From: Verrucomicrobiota bacterium JB023 | Lineage (GTDB): Bacteria > Verrucomicrobiota > Verrucomicrobiia > Verrucomicrobiales > Akkermansiaceae | DNA: 64,000 nt | NCBI GenBank assembly: GCA_030673895.1 | Contig: JAUTCR010000058.1 | Span: 1-64,000, forward strand | Direction: 5' to 3' | Shown: in pieces, positions 10,189 through 20,392 of the stretch | Numbering within the stretch: position 1 is the stretch's first letter | Layout: the number at the start of each line of letters is the position of its first letter | Notes under the pieces: generated by a model | Databases searched by the model: none | What the model was told of the DNA's origin: nothing | Seen by the model: only the letters and a program-made list of their open reading frames with translations | Position numbers and translations under genes: made by a program

Positions 10189-10260
10189 AGGCCCCTACTA
10201 TCCGGTTTCTTCGAAGGAATAAGGCGAAAATGGCACTCCCCCGGATGAGGAATACACGTT

Positions 10261-11163
10261 ATGACGTCCACCTCCCGCACCCTTGATTCTCAGATGGCGA
10301 CCAACGGATCCAACTTTCACTTCATCTCCGGCCTTCCTCGTAGTGGCTCGACATTGACCGCAGCACTTCTCAGGCAGAACCCCCGCTTCCATGCCGGCAT
10401 GTCCAGCCCCGTGGCAGGGCTCTACGAGGGCATCGTGAACCAGGTCTCAGCCGGCTCGGAGCTGGCCACGATGGTTGACGGAGAGCAGCGCGCCCGCATC
10501 CTGCGCGGGCTCTTCGAAAGCTACTACGCAGAACGTAACGAACCGGTCATCTTCGACACCAATCGGGCGTGGACGGCCAAGCTAGCTGGCCTGATGACGC
10601 TCTTCCCAAAGGCCAAGCTCATCTGCCTGGTCCGTGATGTGGCGTGGATCATGGATTCGCTTGAGCGCCAATTTCAAAAGAACGCCTTCGAGAACACGCG
10701 CCTTTTCGGTCATCCCAGCCAGCGAGCGACAGTTTACACGCGCTTGGATTCGCTCGCCAGCCCGAGCGGCCTCGTGGGCTTCCCCTATCAAGCGCTGCGG
10801 GAAGCCTGCTACTCCAGCTTCGCCGACCGCATCGTCATTGTTGAGTATGAAATGCTCACTCAACGCCCGGCCGAGGTCCTGCAGCTCATCTATCAGTTTC
10901 TAGATGAAGAGCCCTTCACGCATGATTTCGACTCCCTCAGTTATGATGCTCCGGAGTTCGATGCCCAGCTGGGGATCGACGGGCTTCACCGGGTGCATCC
11001 GAAGGTGGCTCCCCGCCCGCGCCAATCAATCCTTCCGCCGGAGCTGTTCCAGAAGTTCGCCCAGCTCGCCTTCTGGCGGGAGCTCACCGATTCCAAGGCT
11101 TTTCGCATCACCTCAAAGGGCGACCAACACAGCCCCCAGCAGCACACTCTGCCAAGCAGCTAG
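10261..11163 (+). CDS. Sulfotransferase family protein
   Basis: FHFISGLPRSGSTLTAALLRQNPRFHAG PAPS-binding loop; AKLICLVRDVAWIMDSLE block. Confidence 0.85.
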   Translation: MTSTSRTLDSQMATNGSNFHFISGLPRSGSTLTAALLRQNPRFHAGMSSPVAGLYEGIVNQVSAGSELATMVDGEQRARILRGLFESYYAERNEPVIFDTNRAWTAKLAGLMTLFPKAKLICLVRDVAWIMDSLERQFQKNAFENTRLFGHPSQRATVYTRLDSLASPSGLVGFPYQALREACYSSFADRIVIVEYEMLTQRPAEVLQLIYQFLDEEPFTHDFDSLSYDAPEFDAQLGIDGLHRVHPKVAPRPRQSILPPELFQKFAQLAFWRELTDSKAFRITSKGDQHSPQQHTLPSS

Positions 11164-11191
11164 GCAGAGAGAGGCCGAACAAGCCTTCGCT

Positions 11192-12085
11192 TCAGAAGCG
11201 CAGGTTGTAGCTTTCGCGAAGGCTCCGGGTCATCGCCTGCATCTCGGCATCGCTCAGCGGACGCTCGTAGATCAGGAAGCGGGCAATCTCGCCGTGGAAG
11301 GATTCTTTGCCCGGATGCTCGATGGCATCGCGTTCTTGCCCGATGGCCAACTTGGATGGATTGGCCTCCGGATTGACGGGCACTGTCTCGCTAGCCACTG
11401 GCGTGCTGTCATTGACGAAGAGTTCGAGGGAAACACGTCCCAGCCCGGAACCCATCCGTCCCGCGAGCAAATAAAACCGGTTTGTCTCCAGAGGCTTGTT
11501 CGTGACAACGAGCGGATTGAGCTCGGCGTGCCATAAGGAGGAGGCGTTCCCGGCATCCTCGGACGCTTCCGGCTTGAGACCGTTGCGCGTGCCCATCCAG
11601 AGGCGGTTGTCGTCCATCAGGTTCCCCCAGAACCCCTCGTAGGGAGGCCCGTTTCTCAAGTTTCCAAAGAAGGAGTTCACATCCTTCTTCCCCACCTGCT
11701 GGGGGTGCACCGCCATCACCGAGAACCAGGTGTAGCCTTGCCCAGTGATCAGGTGATCGAAGGCATCTTCCTCATGATTCACGAGCTCCTGCTCAGCGAA
11801 GACAAGGGCGTTCGAACCTCCGAGAGCGGCAAGATTCTTGGTGAGGGTTGGCCGACCGGACCCAGCAAGCTTCCGGCCCCGGTCTTGTTTGACGAAGTCG
11901 ACTGCAGAGCGGTTTGGCGCCTGGTTTCGCCAAACGGCGACCCGATCTCCGTCCTCGGTCACCACGCCTTGGTTTGCATTCAAATCGAGAATCAGCCCCT
12001 CGGCTACCGGGAGTTGCCCTTCATCGCCGAAAGCAGGAAGCCCCCAGATGGCGGCGAGAAGCAGTGAGGCCAGCGGTCTCTTCAT
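11192..12085 (-). CDS. Secreted hypothetical protein, LamG/concanavalin-like
   Basis: Signal peptide MKRPLASLLLAAIWGLPAFG; FHGEIARFLIYERPLSDAEMQAM C-terminal motif typical of LamG-like jelly-roll proteins. Confidence 0.65.
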   Translation of the reverse strand: MKRPLASLLLAAIWGLPAFGDEGQLPVAEGLILDLNANQGVVTEDGDRVAVWRNQAPNRSAVDFVKQDRGRKLAGSGRPTLTKNLAALGGSNALVFAEQELVNHEEDAFDHLITGQGYTWFSVMAVHPQQVGKKDVNSFFGNLRNGPPYEGFWGNLMDDNRLWMGTRNGLKPEASEDAGNASSLWHAELNPLVVTNKPLETNRFYLLAGRMGSGLGRVSLELFVNDSTPVASETVPVNPEANPSKLAIGQERDAIEHPGKESFHGEIARFLIYERPLSDAEMQAMTRSLRESYNLRF

Positions 12086-12112
12086 CTTAAACGCTTGTTG
12101 CGGGTGATTCTT

Positions 12113-14218
12113 TTACTGTCCGTTCGCTGGCTCTGCGGCGGCTTCCCTGCTGACCGTCAGCTCGAAGTCACGCTGACCTGAAGGCAGCCCGATCTGCCAA
12201 AAACCATTGCCGAGGGACTCTACTGGAAATTCTCCTGCGGTCGGTTGACCTTTCCCCGTCCAGATGATCAGCGGACCGCTTTCGACCATCTCGATGAAGA
12301 GCTCATCCGCAGTGGCCTGCACCTGCTTGACCGCGACGGGCGAGAGATATTTCTCCCGGGCCCCAATGACCGCCCAATCCTTCTTCACCGGAGCTAACAA
12401 CAAGAGGCTATCCGAAAACCCGGTCAAGGTCACGGAGTAGGAATCGTCCAAACGCTGGCCCTGCCCCTTTCGCCAATCGAAGATGACCAACCCTTCCGCA
12501 GGAACTTCCCACGCTCCCTCGTAGGGCTGCATCATCCCGGAGGCGTGCGGATAATCGGCGGGCGTCACCCGGGTCTCCACAGTCTGCTCACCGGGATGGA
12601 GAAGATTGTAAGCCACCACAGCCGCACAGCCATGATTCAATGGCGCGATCACTCGGAAAGCCTCTCCGCCCTGATAGACATCCATCATGACGGAATCCGG
12701 GAGAGGAAAACCCGGAGCAAGCGGGCGAAGAAGCTCGCCGTCCTCATAGGCCAGCGGCCGGATGAACGGTGCGTGGAAATCGGACGGATTGTCCGAGAGG
12801 TAAATCGGAGCCCCCGACATCGCCTTGGAGATGGCCATCAATTCCCCGGCATCCGGATCGGAAGAGTGAAACATATCATGGTCGGGCCAGACGGTCTGCC
12901 CTTGGAGCAGGGTGCAGACGTAGGACTGCTCGATGTGCGCCTTCGCCTTGGCAAGGTCATTCAGCTTGTAATCGATACTGACCCGGGAGACCGCGGAATG
13001 GCTGGTGCCCAGCACCTGGGGCGTCCCTTGGCTCATGCAATTGATCATGCCCTGGGGCATCTGCTTCTTGACCGACTCTTCCAAGGCCTTGGTCATCCAG
13101 GTATTGACCTGCACGCTACTCGCCACGTCCTTCTGCTTGTTATTGTAGAGAGACTGATTGTCGATCTTGACGAAATCGAAACCATCCTCGGCAACGGAGC
13201 CGATGAAGGCATCGTAGAAGCGCTGTGCGCCTGCCGCCGAGCGACCAGGCCCCAGATGTTTCCCAAAGGGGATGAAGTCTTCATTTAGCTCCCCGAGGTT
13301 GTTCTTCCGGTGAATGCCATTCCAGAGACCCATGTATGAGTGCCAGAGACCGAACCATTTGATCTTATCATCCTTGCGCATCGACAAGAGCGGGTCCCAT
13401 CCCTCGGGGAAGGTCCTTGGGTTCGGTTCGAAGCTTTTGAGAGCGAGCCCTTGCTGAATCTGGAAGCCGTCATCGACAAGAAACCAGCGAATGGGCAATC
13501 CGCTTTTCTCAATTGTCCGCGCGGCTTCGACCAACTTGTCGCTCGAGATATTTTTTCGGAAGTGCTCCCAAGAGCACCAGCCCAAGTATTCGAAGGCTTC
13601 AGGATAAGTCTTATTCATCCGCCAATCCGTAGCTCCCTCAAGCTCCTCGATGACGAGTTGCCATGCCTGCTGGAGGGAGCGATAGAGATTGGCATCCTTG
13701 GCCCAAGCTAGCAGGGGGACTTCGCCGCTCTCTGCTCCGTTCCCAAAATTGCCGAGCACGAGATCAAGCCGCCCATCCGGAGAGGTTTCCAGCCAGCTCA
13801 TGGTGGAGCCCTTGCTCAGGCTGAGGAGAGTCAAGTAGTCACCTGTCTCCAATTGGTAGAGAGCGAACATGCCCTCTGGCTGCGCTCCCTTGCCAATGGT
13901 GCTACAAGGATTCTTGGCAAAAGGCCCCGCGAACAGGGTCGACATGTCATTGTCGAACACAAACCAGGGAGTCATCTGATTGGCGAGCCGGGGCCACTTG
14001 AAGTTGGAGCCCAGTCCACCCGCAAAGTAAGCTCCGCGCTGAAAGGCCGGGAGCTCCAATTCCCGCCTCAGCAGGACGCCTTTTTCGTTTGGTTCGGCCT
14101 CTTCAAGAGTCTCGCGGATCAAGCCCCGCGCTCCATCCCCAAGCTCGATCGGCTTGTCGGCTAGGACGGGGCAGATAGTCGCAAAGAGAGCGGCGAGAAA
14201 AACAGCAAAGCACTTCAT
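12113..14218 (-). CDS. Secreted GH36-like protein (raffinose synthase/Sip1-type alpha-galactosidase family)
   Basis: FEYLGWCSWEHFRKNISSDKLVEAARTIEKSGLPIRWFLVDDGFQ; FDFVKIDNQS; start set at MKCFAVFLAALFATICPVLA (signal peptide). Confidence 0.8.
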   Translation of the reverse strand: MKCFAVFLAALFATICPVLADKPIELGDGARGLIRETLEEAEPNEKGVLLRRELELPAFQRGAYFAGGLGSNFKWPRLANQMTPWFVFDNDMSTLFAGPFAKNPCSTIGKGAQPEGMFALYQLETGDYLTLLSLSKGSTMSWLETSPDGRLDLVLGNFGNGAESGEVPLLAWAKDANLYRSLQQAWQLVIEELEGATDWRMNKTYPEAFEYLGWCSWEHFRKNISSDKLVEAARTIEKSGLPIRWFLVDDGFQIQQGLALKSFEPNPRTFPEGWDPLLSMRKDDKIKWFGLWHSYMGLWNGIHRKNNLGELNEDFIPFGKHLGPGRSAAGAQRFYDAFIGSVAEDGFDFVKIDNQSLYNNKQKDVASSVQVNTWMTKALEESVKKQMPQGMINCMSQGTPQVLGTSHSAVSRVSIDYKLNDLAKAKAHIEQSYVCTLLQGQTVWPDHDMFHSSDPDAGELMAISKAMSGAPIYLSDNPSDFHAPFIRPLAYEDGELLRPLAPGFPLPDSVMMDVYQGGEAFRVIAPLNHGCAAVVAYNLLHPGEQTVETRVTPADYPHASGMMQPYEGAWEVPAEGLVIFDWRKGQGQRLDDSYSVTLTGFSDSLLLLAPVKKDWAVIGAREKYLSPVAVKQVQATADELFIEMVESGPLIIWTGKGQPTAGEFPVESLGNGFWQIGLPSGQRDFELTVSREAAAEPANGQ

Positions 14219-14398
14219 TGCCCCACCATACGTCCTTAGGGCAGCCAATGTTAGCACGATCCCCTCTCTGGGAGTGAAATTGTCCACCCCTGTGTGGCTG
14301 ATGCCTTCTGCACCATGAGGAGAGCCGGGGCAAGCGAACGGGCTTCGCCCCCGTGCTGGCCGCTCGGGCCCAAGCTTGTTGGCTTCGATAGCCTGACC

Positions 14399-15499
14399 TC
14401 AGGCCGAGGGATCTGGCTTGGTGACCGGGGGCTCCGCCTCAGGCTCCAGAGCGATACCCATCTTCTTCGCCCTCTTCTTCCAGAGATCGCGGGCCATCTG
14501 CTGCATGTCCTCAATGTCATCGACCTCGTCCACAATCTCGGTGCCGAGAAGGGTCTCAATGACGTCTTCCAGCGTAATGATTCCGGAGAGAGCACCGAAT
14601 TCGTCCAAGGTGGCAGCGATATGGATTCGCTCCGCAATCATGGTATCGAAGAGGTCAGCCAGAGACTGGTCATTGGGCACGGTATGCAGCTTGCGGGAAA
14701 ATTCGCGCAGCGGCACATCCTCCTTGCCGTGCCCACTTGCTTGCAGGATCTCCACCTGCAGCACAAAGCCTTCGAGATCGTCGATGGTGTTTCCGTAGAT
14801 GGGAATGCGGGAAAAGGGCCGGTTGGAGTGCTTCTCCACGAACTCCCCCACGGTGCAGCTGCCCGGCACCGCGAAGACGACCGTGCTTGGCGTCGCCGCG
14901 TGACTGACCGCCGTATTGCGCAGGCCGAAGAGATTCTTCACGATCTGCCCCTCATTTTCCTCAATCGCTCCCTCCTGCTGGCCAATGTCGGCCATGGCGA
15001 TGAATTCCGCCCGGCTGTAGGCGCCCTTCTTCTCGCCGTGGGACATGCCACTGGTGATTTTCTCCGTGACCCAGATGATGGGCGCCATCGTGACAGTCAG
15101 ACCCTTCAACAGAGTGCCCACGATGCCTGCAAGCTGCTTCCAATAGACCGCGCCGAGGGTCTTGGGGATGATCTCCGAGAGGACGAGAATCAGAACAGTC
15201 AGGATGGCGGAGATGATCGCGGTCATGACTGGCTCCTCGCCAAAGACCTTGGTGGCCTGAGCGCCCACGCCCGCGGCACCGACGGTATGTGCGACCGTAT
15301 TGAGAATGAGGATGGCAGAGAGAGGGCGATTGATATCCTTCAAATGCTCGGTCCAGATCGCGGCATTCTTAGGGCGCTCAACCCGCTGGGTTTCAATATA
15401 AGGGCGCCTGATGCTGAGGAGCACGGCCTCGAAGACCGAGCAGAGAAATGAGAACAGCAGAGCAATGAGGAGATAGACAACGAGCAGGACGACATCCAT
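14399..15499 (-). CDS. CNNM/DUF21 transmembrane protein with CBS domains (hemolysin C/CorC-like family)
   Basis: Hydrophobic N-terminus; ILVLSEIIPKTLGAVYW (DUF21); RIPIYGNTIDDLEGFV and EFGALSGIITLEDVIE CBS signatures. Confidence 0.9.
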   Translation of the reverse strand: MDVVLLVVYLLIALLFSFLCSVFEAVLLSIRRPYIETQRVERPKNAAIWTEHLKDINRPLSAILILNTVAHTVGAAGVGAQATKVFGEEPVMTAIISAILTVLILVLSEIIPKTLGAVYWKQLAGIVGTLLKGLTVTMAPIIWVTEKITSGMSHGEKKGAYSRAEFIAMADIGQQEGAIEENEGQIVKNLFGLRNTAVSHAATPSTVVFAVPGSCTVGEFVEKHSNRPFSRIPIYGNTIDDLEGFVLQVEILQASGHGKEDVPLREFSRKLHTVPNDQSLADLFDTMIAERIHIAATLDEFGALSGIITLEDVIETLLGTEIVDEVDDIEDMQQMARDLWKKRAKKMGIALEPEAEPPVTKPDPSA

Positions 15500-15598
15500 G
15501 AGCCTTCAAAAAACGCTAGCTTACGCCAAACGAAAGCAAAATCGCGTGGAAGAAGACGATTTTGCCTCTCGCTCCCGCTCACTCCCCAGCCGGAGCCA

Positions 15599-18376
15599 TC
15601 ATTCGACCACGAGGCGAATGAACTTGCAGCCCTCTTCTAGCGCCACTCTGGCCTCTACCCATTCCACGTCCCCATCGGTCTCAAGCACGGTCTCGGTGAG
15701 GCCGGCACCGGGTCCCTGCCAGGCGTCGCCGTGGAGAGAAGGGCTCCATACCGCATGCACGGAGGCCCCGCTCCCCGCCCGGCGCTGGTAACGGACGGTG
15801 AAGTCGTCGCCATCTTCTTTACACACGAGGACGGGCTCATCCGGTTGGGTCGGATCCAGAAGGAGCGCCCACTCCTCCTCGTTGGTGAAGTGGTCGCCAT
15901 CGGCATTCCCCAGCGCCCCCGTGTCCACCCCATCCTCTCCGGCAGCAAATGCCAAGGATGCCCATTGCTCATAAGGAGAGGCCGCCTCTTCGATGTTGAT
16001 TGAATCAATGGCGGCATCAGCCGCATGCCACTGCAGCTGCTTGGAGCGAAACCGGATGAGAACCTCGTCCAGCCCCGCGAAGGGAGACAAGTCAACCGTC
16101 GCCGTGGACCAGGCCTCTTCACTGGACGCGTGCTGAGCCCTTGACAATTGATAGACATCCAAACTCCACGCCGCCCCATCGAAGACGTCCACCGCCAAGA
16201 AATCGATATAGGGACCGTACATGTGATAGTCGAAAGTCATGACCGGCTGAAGCACGCCGGAGAAGTCGAAGGCGCACTCGACCGCTGCTGTCTTGTAATA
16301 GGTTCCCCGCGAGTGGTTCTCGACATAGAGATACCAATCGCCCCCGGAAGCCGCCGAGGGCCCGGTATTGGCAGTCTCGGTGCCCCCGCTGTGGCGCGAC
16401 CAGTCGATGTCATCATCAACGGACTGGACCCAAGCCCCGAACCCGTCCTCGAAGTCCTCGCCATAAGGCAAGCGCTGCGGAGGTTCCTCGAGAACCAGGT
16501 TATCAATTGCGACATCAGACGCATGCCAAGTCATCTTCTTACTCCGGAATCTCAGGGTCACCCGAGGCAAGCCCGCGTAGGCCGACAGATCAACCACCGC
16601 CCGGGACCAGGGTGCCTCACTACTCTCGTGCTGCGCTCCTTGCTGGGTCCAGACCCCTTCAGTCCAAGCGGAGCCATCATGAACGTCCAACGCCAGATAG
16701 TCGATGTCGGGGCCATACAGATGATAGTCGAAGCCAAATCGCGCTCCAGCGACATTGCTGAGATCGAAAGGACACTCCAGCATCGTTGTTAGGTCCGGCG
16801 CGCCCGCCTCATGACCTTCGGCATAGAGATACCAGTTCCCGTCTGATGCAGAGCTCGGGCCCGTCCCGACTGTCGACGTCCCGAAGGTGCTACGAGACCA
16901 ATCGTAGTCATCATCAGTGGATTGCCTCCACCCTGCGAATCCGTCTTCAAAGCTCTCCTTGTAGGGCAAGCTCTGCGGGGCCGCTTCCGTCACGCTGAAG
17001 CGATAGCAGGAAAGACTCCGCGCAGGAATTGTCATTGCGAAGGTTGATCCGTCAATGGTGATCGATTGCCCGACTCCTTCAATTGCTCCCTCTTCCGTCC
17101 ACACCAATCCCTCGGCCGTTGCGCTAGTGAACGCCGCGTCGATAGCAAGGGGCACGGAGGAGTGCTCCACTTCCCCTTCATTAATCGCCCAGAAGATCAC
17201 CTCATCATTCTTCCGAAAAGCCATCGCATGCACTCCCTCAAGGCCTTGAAGCGAGGAAGGCAGATAACAGCTATCCTTCACCTCATTGGCGAAGTGCTTC
17301 ATGATGTAATAAGCCCGCAACTTTCTCCCCGTGCCACCCCAAGTGTAGTAGATGGGGCGAGTCTCCCGATTAATCCCCCGCGACCAGAGCTCGAAGAAGA
17401 TCTCCCCCTTCACCCCCGCTGCATACATGTGGCACTTCTCCACATATGCCGCAATGGGCGTCCCGATTGGCCGCTCTTCTCCAAATGTCGGGCCGCCGCC
17501 TCCATGACTGCTTTCATCGTTATAGAGTGGCTTGCCCAAGGAAGCCGCATTCTCGCTGATCCCCTCCCAGAGGGTATCATCATCCGTGCCGTAGTTGTGA
17601 TTGCAGAAGGACCAGTAAAGGTCCTCGGTTCCCAGGTCGCGCACTTGGTCGATGTATTTATTCCCTTGCGCAGTGCTCCAGAAGCCTTGATCCGAGATCA
17701 GCGGCACCGGCACCTCACGCGCATCCAATTCGCTCTTAAGCTTGTGGATGACATCGCGAGCTACGGGAGCAGTGACAAAGGTGGTCCACTCTTTGGCCAC
17801 CGAGAGCATGGAGATAGGCACCTCTTGCTCCGCCATGTACTCGACGTAATCGGCCAGAAAGACTCCATATTTTTCGGCATCAACCGTCTTGGTAGCGTAG
17901 TTGCAGCACCAGTCGGGCAGGTTGTTGTCGTTACCATAACCATCGTAGTCAGACCGTAAGGTCGCGAAAAAGAGAATGTCAGGATTGAGGGCCCGGATCG
18001 CCTGCATGGTCGTCACCTGCTTGTTGTAGAACGCCCAGTTCTTCTCTCCCTCGACCAATTCTTGATTCTTGTCGTACTGGACCCGGCAGACATTGAAAGC
18101 GATGTCGCGAAAGCCCCATTCAAGGATTTCATCCTTATTCGCCGCGTGCTGGATCGCTTTGGAGTTTCGCTCGATATCTCCTCCCATCATGTCGATGGAT
18201 TGACGGAGGTCAGTGACGCTGAGGTCAATGGATTGACCAGCGCAGAGGGCCGCGCCCATGAAGAGAAGCCAAATGGTGGCAATGCTTTGCCAGCGACTCG
18301 ATCCTTGCCGGATGATTGACGGATAGGAAGGGAGGCGGAAGAGACGTGACCTTGAGATGAGCGTTCGAGGCATCAC
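15599..18376 (-). CDS. Large secreted protein: clan-A-like glycoside hydrolase catalytic region (GH30/39-like) plus two tandem MAM-like domains and C-terminal module
   Basis: TIM-barrel-like N-terminal half with C-terminal beta-domain ending IPARSLSCYRFSV (GH30-like); two homologous ~150-aa repeats LPYxExFEDGFxxWxQSxDDDxDWSR... Confidence 0.65.
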   Translation of the reverse strand: MMPRTLISRSRLFRLPSYPSIIRQGSSRWQSIATIWLLFMGAALCAGQSIDLSVTDLRQSIDMMGGDIERNSKAIQHAANKDEILEWGFRDIAFNVCRVQYDKNQELVEGEKNWAFYNKQVTTMQAIRALNPDILFFATLRSDYDGYGNDNNLPDWCCNYATKTVDAEKYGVFLADYVEYMAEQEVPISMLSVAKEWTTFVTAPVARDVIHKLKSELDAREVPVPLISDQGFWSTAQGNKYIDQVRDLGTEDLYWSFCNHNYGTDDDTLWEGISENAASLGKPLYNDESSHGGGGPTFGEERPIGTPIAAYVEKCHMYAAGVKGEIFFELWSRGINRETRPIYYTWGGTGRKLRAYYIMKHFANEVKDSCYLPSSLQGLEGVHAMAFRKNDEVIFWAINEGEVEHSSVPLAIDAAFTSATAEGLVWTEEGAIEGVGQSITIDGSTFAMTIPARSLSCYRFSVTEAAPQSLPYKESFEDGFAGWRQSTDDDYDWSRSTFGTSTVGTGPSSASDGNWYLYAEGHEAGAPDLTTMLECPFDLSNVAGARFGFDYHLYGPDIDYLALDVHDGSAWTEGVWTQQGAQHESSEAPWSRAVVDLSAYAGLPRVTLRFRSKKMTWHASDVAIDNLVLEEPPQRLPYGEDFEDGFGAWVQSVDDDIDWSRHSGGTETANTGPSAASGGDWYLYVENHSRGTYYKTAAVECAFDFSGVLQPVMTFDYHMYGPYIDFLAVDVFDGAAWSLDVYQLSRAQHASSEEAWSTATVDLSPFAGLDEVLIRFRSKQLQWHAADAAIDSINIEEAASPYEQWASLAFAAGEDGVDTGALGNADGDHFTNEEEWALLLDPTQPDEPVLVCKEDGDDFTVRYQRRAGSGASVHAVWSPSLHGDAWQGPGAGLTETVLETDGDVEWVEARVALEEGCKFIRLVVE

Positions 18377-18584
18377 CGCCCGCCAAGCAGTTCATCTGCC
18401 AAAATTGACACCCCGGCTTCCTATTATTCAAAATCGACTCAAACCTTCCTGATTCGTGCTGATTCTGGACACCGCTGCAGGTCAGGCCGAGGACGTTTTG
18501 GACCTCGAACCCATTGGGCGGTTTCGGTTGCCCGCCAGTCGTCGCGCATGCGAGAAGACGGACAACCTGAGCAAGAAGATGCCC

Positions 18585-19748
18585 CTAGCCGGGCACTGGA
18601 GCATTCTGAGCAATCAGCTCTTTGGCCTTCAGCTCGGCCCAAAAGGCTTCGGGGATCTGGACTTTCATCGATTCAACATTCTCCTCGATTTGTTCCTTGG
18701 TCCGAGCCCCCGGGATGATCGCGGAAACAGTCGATGGCGCTTCGGCAAACTGAAGCGCCGCCGTCTTGATATCAATGCCATGCTTCTCCGCGATGCCGCT
18801 AATTTGGGAGAATTTGTCGCTCATGGGCTGGGGAATTTCCGGCGAGTAATTGAAGCGATTGCGGCCTGCGAGGAAGCCTCCATTCAATGGCGCCCCGACG
18901 ACGACCGAGATGTCCCGCTCATCCAGCGCCGGGAAGGTCCGCTCCAGCGCATCCTGATGATCGAGTAGGGAGTATTGCAGAGCCAGCAGGCAGATATCGA
19001 AGTCAGCAACATCCAGCGCCTTGTGTACGGCATGCGCCGTATTCACACCGAAGCCCCAGGCCTTGATGATGCCTTCCTCCCGCATCTTGGTCAGCTCGGG
19101 CATCGCTCCCTTAACGGCTTCATCATAGTATTTGGTCCAGTCCTTTCCCATATCACTGTTTTGCGGAGAAAGATCGTGAATGAAGACAATATCGAGAGAA
19201 GCCATCCCCATGCGGTGCAAACTATCTTCGATAGAACGACGGGTTCCTTCCGCCGTATAATCATAGTGATAGTGGAAAGGTGAATGATTCGCCCAATGCC
19301 ACTTCTTCGGAAGCGGCTCGGCGGATGGGGTGAGAAGACGCCCCACCTTTGTGGACAAGACATAGTCCTCTCGCTTCTTGTTCCGCAAGAGGTCACCGAA
19401 GCGGCGCTCGCTCAGGCTCAACCCATAGAAGGGCGAAGTATCGAAGTAGCGAACTCCCGATTCCCATGCCGCATCCAACATCCCAAGGATCGTCTCATCG
19501 GTCGAAATCGTATTGAAACCATTCCCCGCAGCCAAGCCTCCGAGCCCCATCCGATATTCGGGCCGGTAACGCTTCCCATCGGACATCTCGTTGGTAGGAA
19601 GCTCGGCATCCTCATCAAGAGGTCCCTTCGTTTCCATCACCTCGCCATTGGTCTTTCTGACCTTCAATTTGGAGGCCATTGCTGGCGTGCTCAGGGCTGC
19701 GCCAAACCCGAAAGCCGCACCCGTCTGGATCATCTGTCGTCTCGTCAT
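18585..19748 (-). CDS. Tat-exported aldo/keto reductase family oxidoreductase
   Basis: MTRRQMIQTGAAFGFGAALSTPAMA Tat signal; GVRYFDTSPFYGLSLSERRFGDLL; DIVFIHDLS; AKR fold motifs. Confidence 0.9.
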   Translation of the reverse strand: MTRRQMIQTGAAFGFGAALSTPAMASKLKVRKTNGEVMETKGPLDEDAELPTNEMSDGKRYRPEYRMGLGGLAAGNGFNTISTDETILGMLDAAWESGVRYFDTSPFYGLSLSERRFGDLLRNKKREDYVLSTKVGRLLTPSAEPLPKKWHWANHSPFHYHYDYTAEGTRRSIEDSLHRMGMASLDIVFIHDLSPQNSDMGKDWTKYYDEAVKGAMPELTKMREEGIIKAWGFGVNTAHAVHKALDVADFDICLLALQYSLLDHQDALERTFPALDERDISVVVGAPLNGGFLAGRNRFNYSPEIPQPMSDKFSQISGIAEKHGIDIKTAALQFAEAPSTVSAIIPGARTKEQIEENVESMKVQIPEAFWAELKAKELIAQNAPVPG

Positions 19749-20392
19749 GCAGGGTCAAGAAACCACCATTCGCACAAAATTCAAAAACGTTTTATCTATC
19801 TTATTATTGTCAATTCCGACTGTTTTCTTTCTATCACCAAACAACGAATTTTGCCGAACTCGAGGCTCCCAACCCGCTCTCAGCAAGACCTTTCTAACAG
19901 ACCGAAAAGGGGACGCGTCGTCCTTGCTCAATCCGTCGATCCTCCTGGCGACGATTTTTGCCAAAGGTCAGAGCGAAGCTCAAAAGTGGAGGGCTCCCAG
20001 ATTGCGCGAATAGCTGAATCGAACGACTGCTTTCGCCTCCCCTCATCCCTCTCCTGCTACTGGCCAATGCCTCCTCAAGCGAGCTCCGCAAGGCCGACCC
20101 AAACGCAGCGAGAAAAGTAAAAGCTCATAATTACCAGTCCCACCCCGCCCCAGCTTTCATCATTCATCAAGAAAATGGGAAAAACTGAGCCATTTAACCG
20201 CACCTTGCTCTGCTCAACTAGTTAACTAACGACCTATCATCAAAATACTCGACGTATCTCCTTCTTCACCCGTTGAATACCCTATTCTCTTCGAGGGTTT
20301 CGTTTTCGAACTGAGACCAGCAGAGAGAAAGCAACACCCACACCCATGCGGCACGATCACTAACCGGTCGATCAACCATCAAACCCAATCCC

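Noticed and set aside
12545-13288. 247-aa plus-strand ORF
   Set aside because: Antisense to the GH36-like gene; shadow ORF composition.
14294-15451. 385-aa plus-strand ORF
   Set aside because: Fully antisense to the well-supported CNNM/CBS gene; translation is His/Asp/Leu/Arg-rich, typical of a shadow ORF in GC-rich DNA.
17066-17959. 297-aa plus-strand ORF
   Set aside because: Antisense shadow of the GH/MAM-like gene; no recognisable motif.
19284-20120. 278-aa plus-strand ORF
   Set aside because: Mostly antisense to the aldo/keto reductase; the remainder is intergenic with no coding signature.
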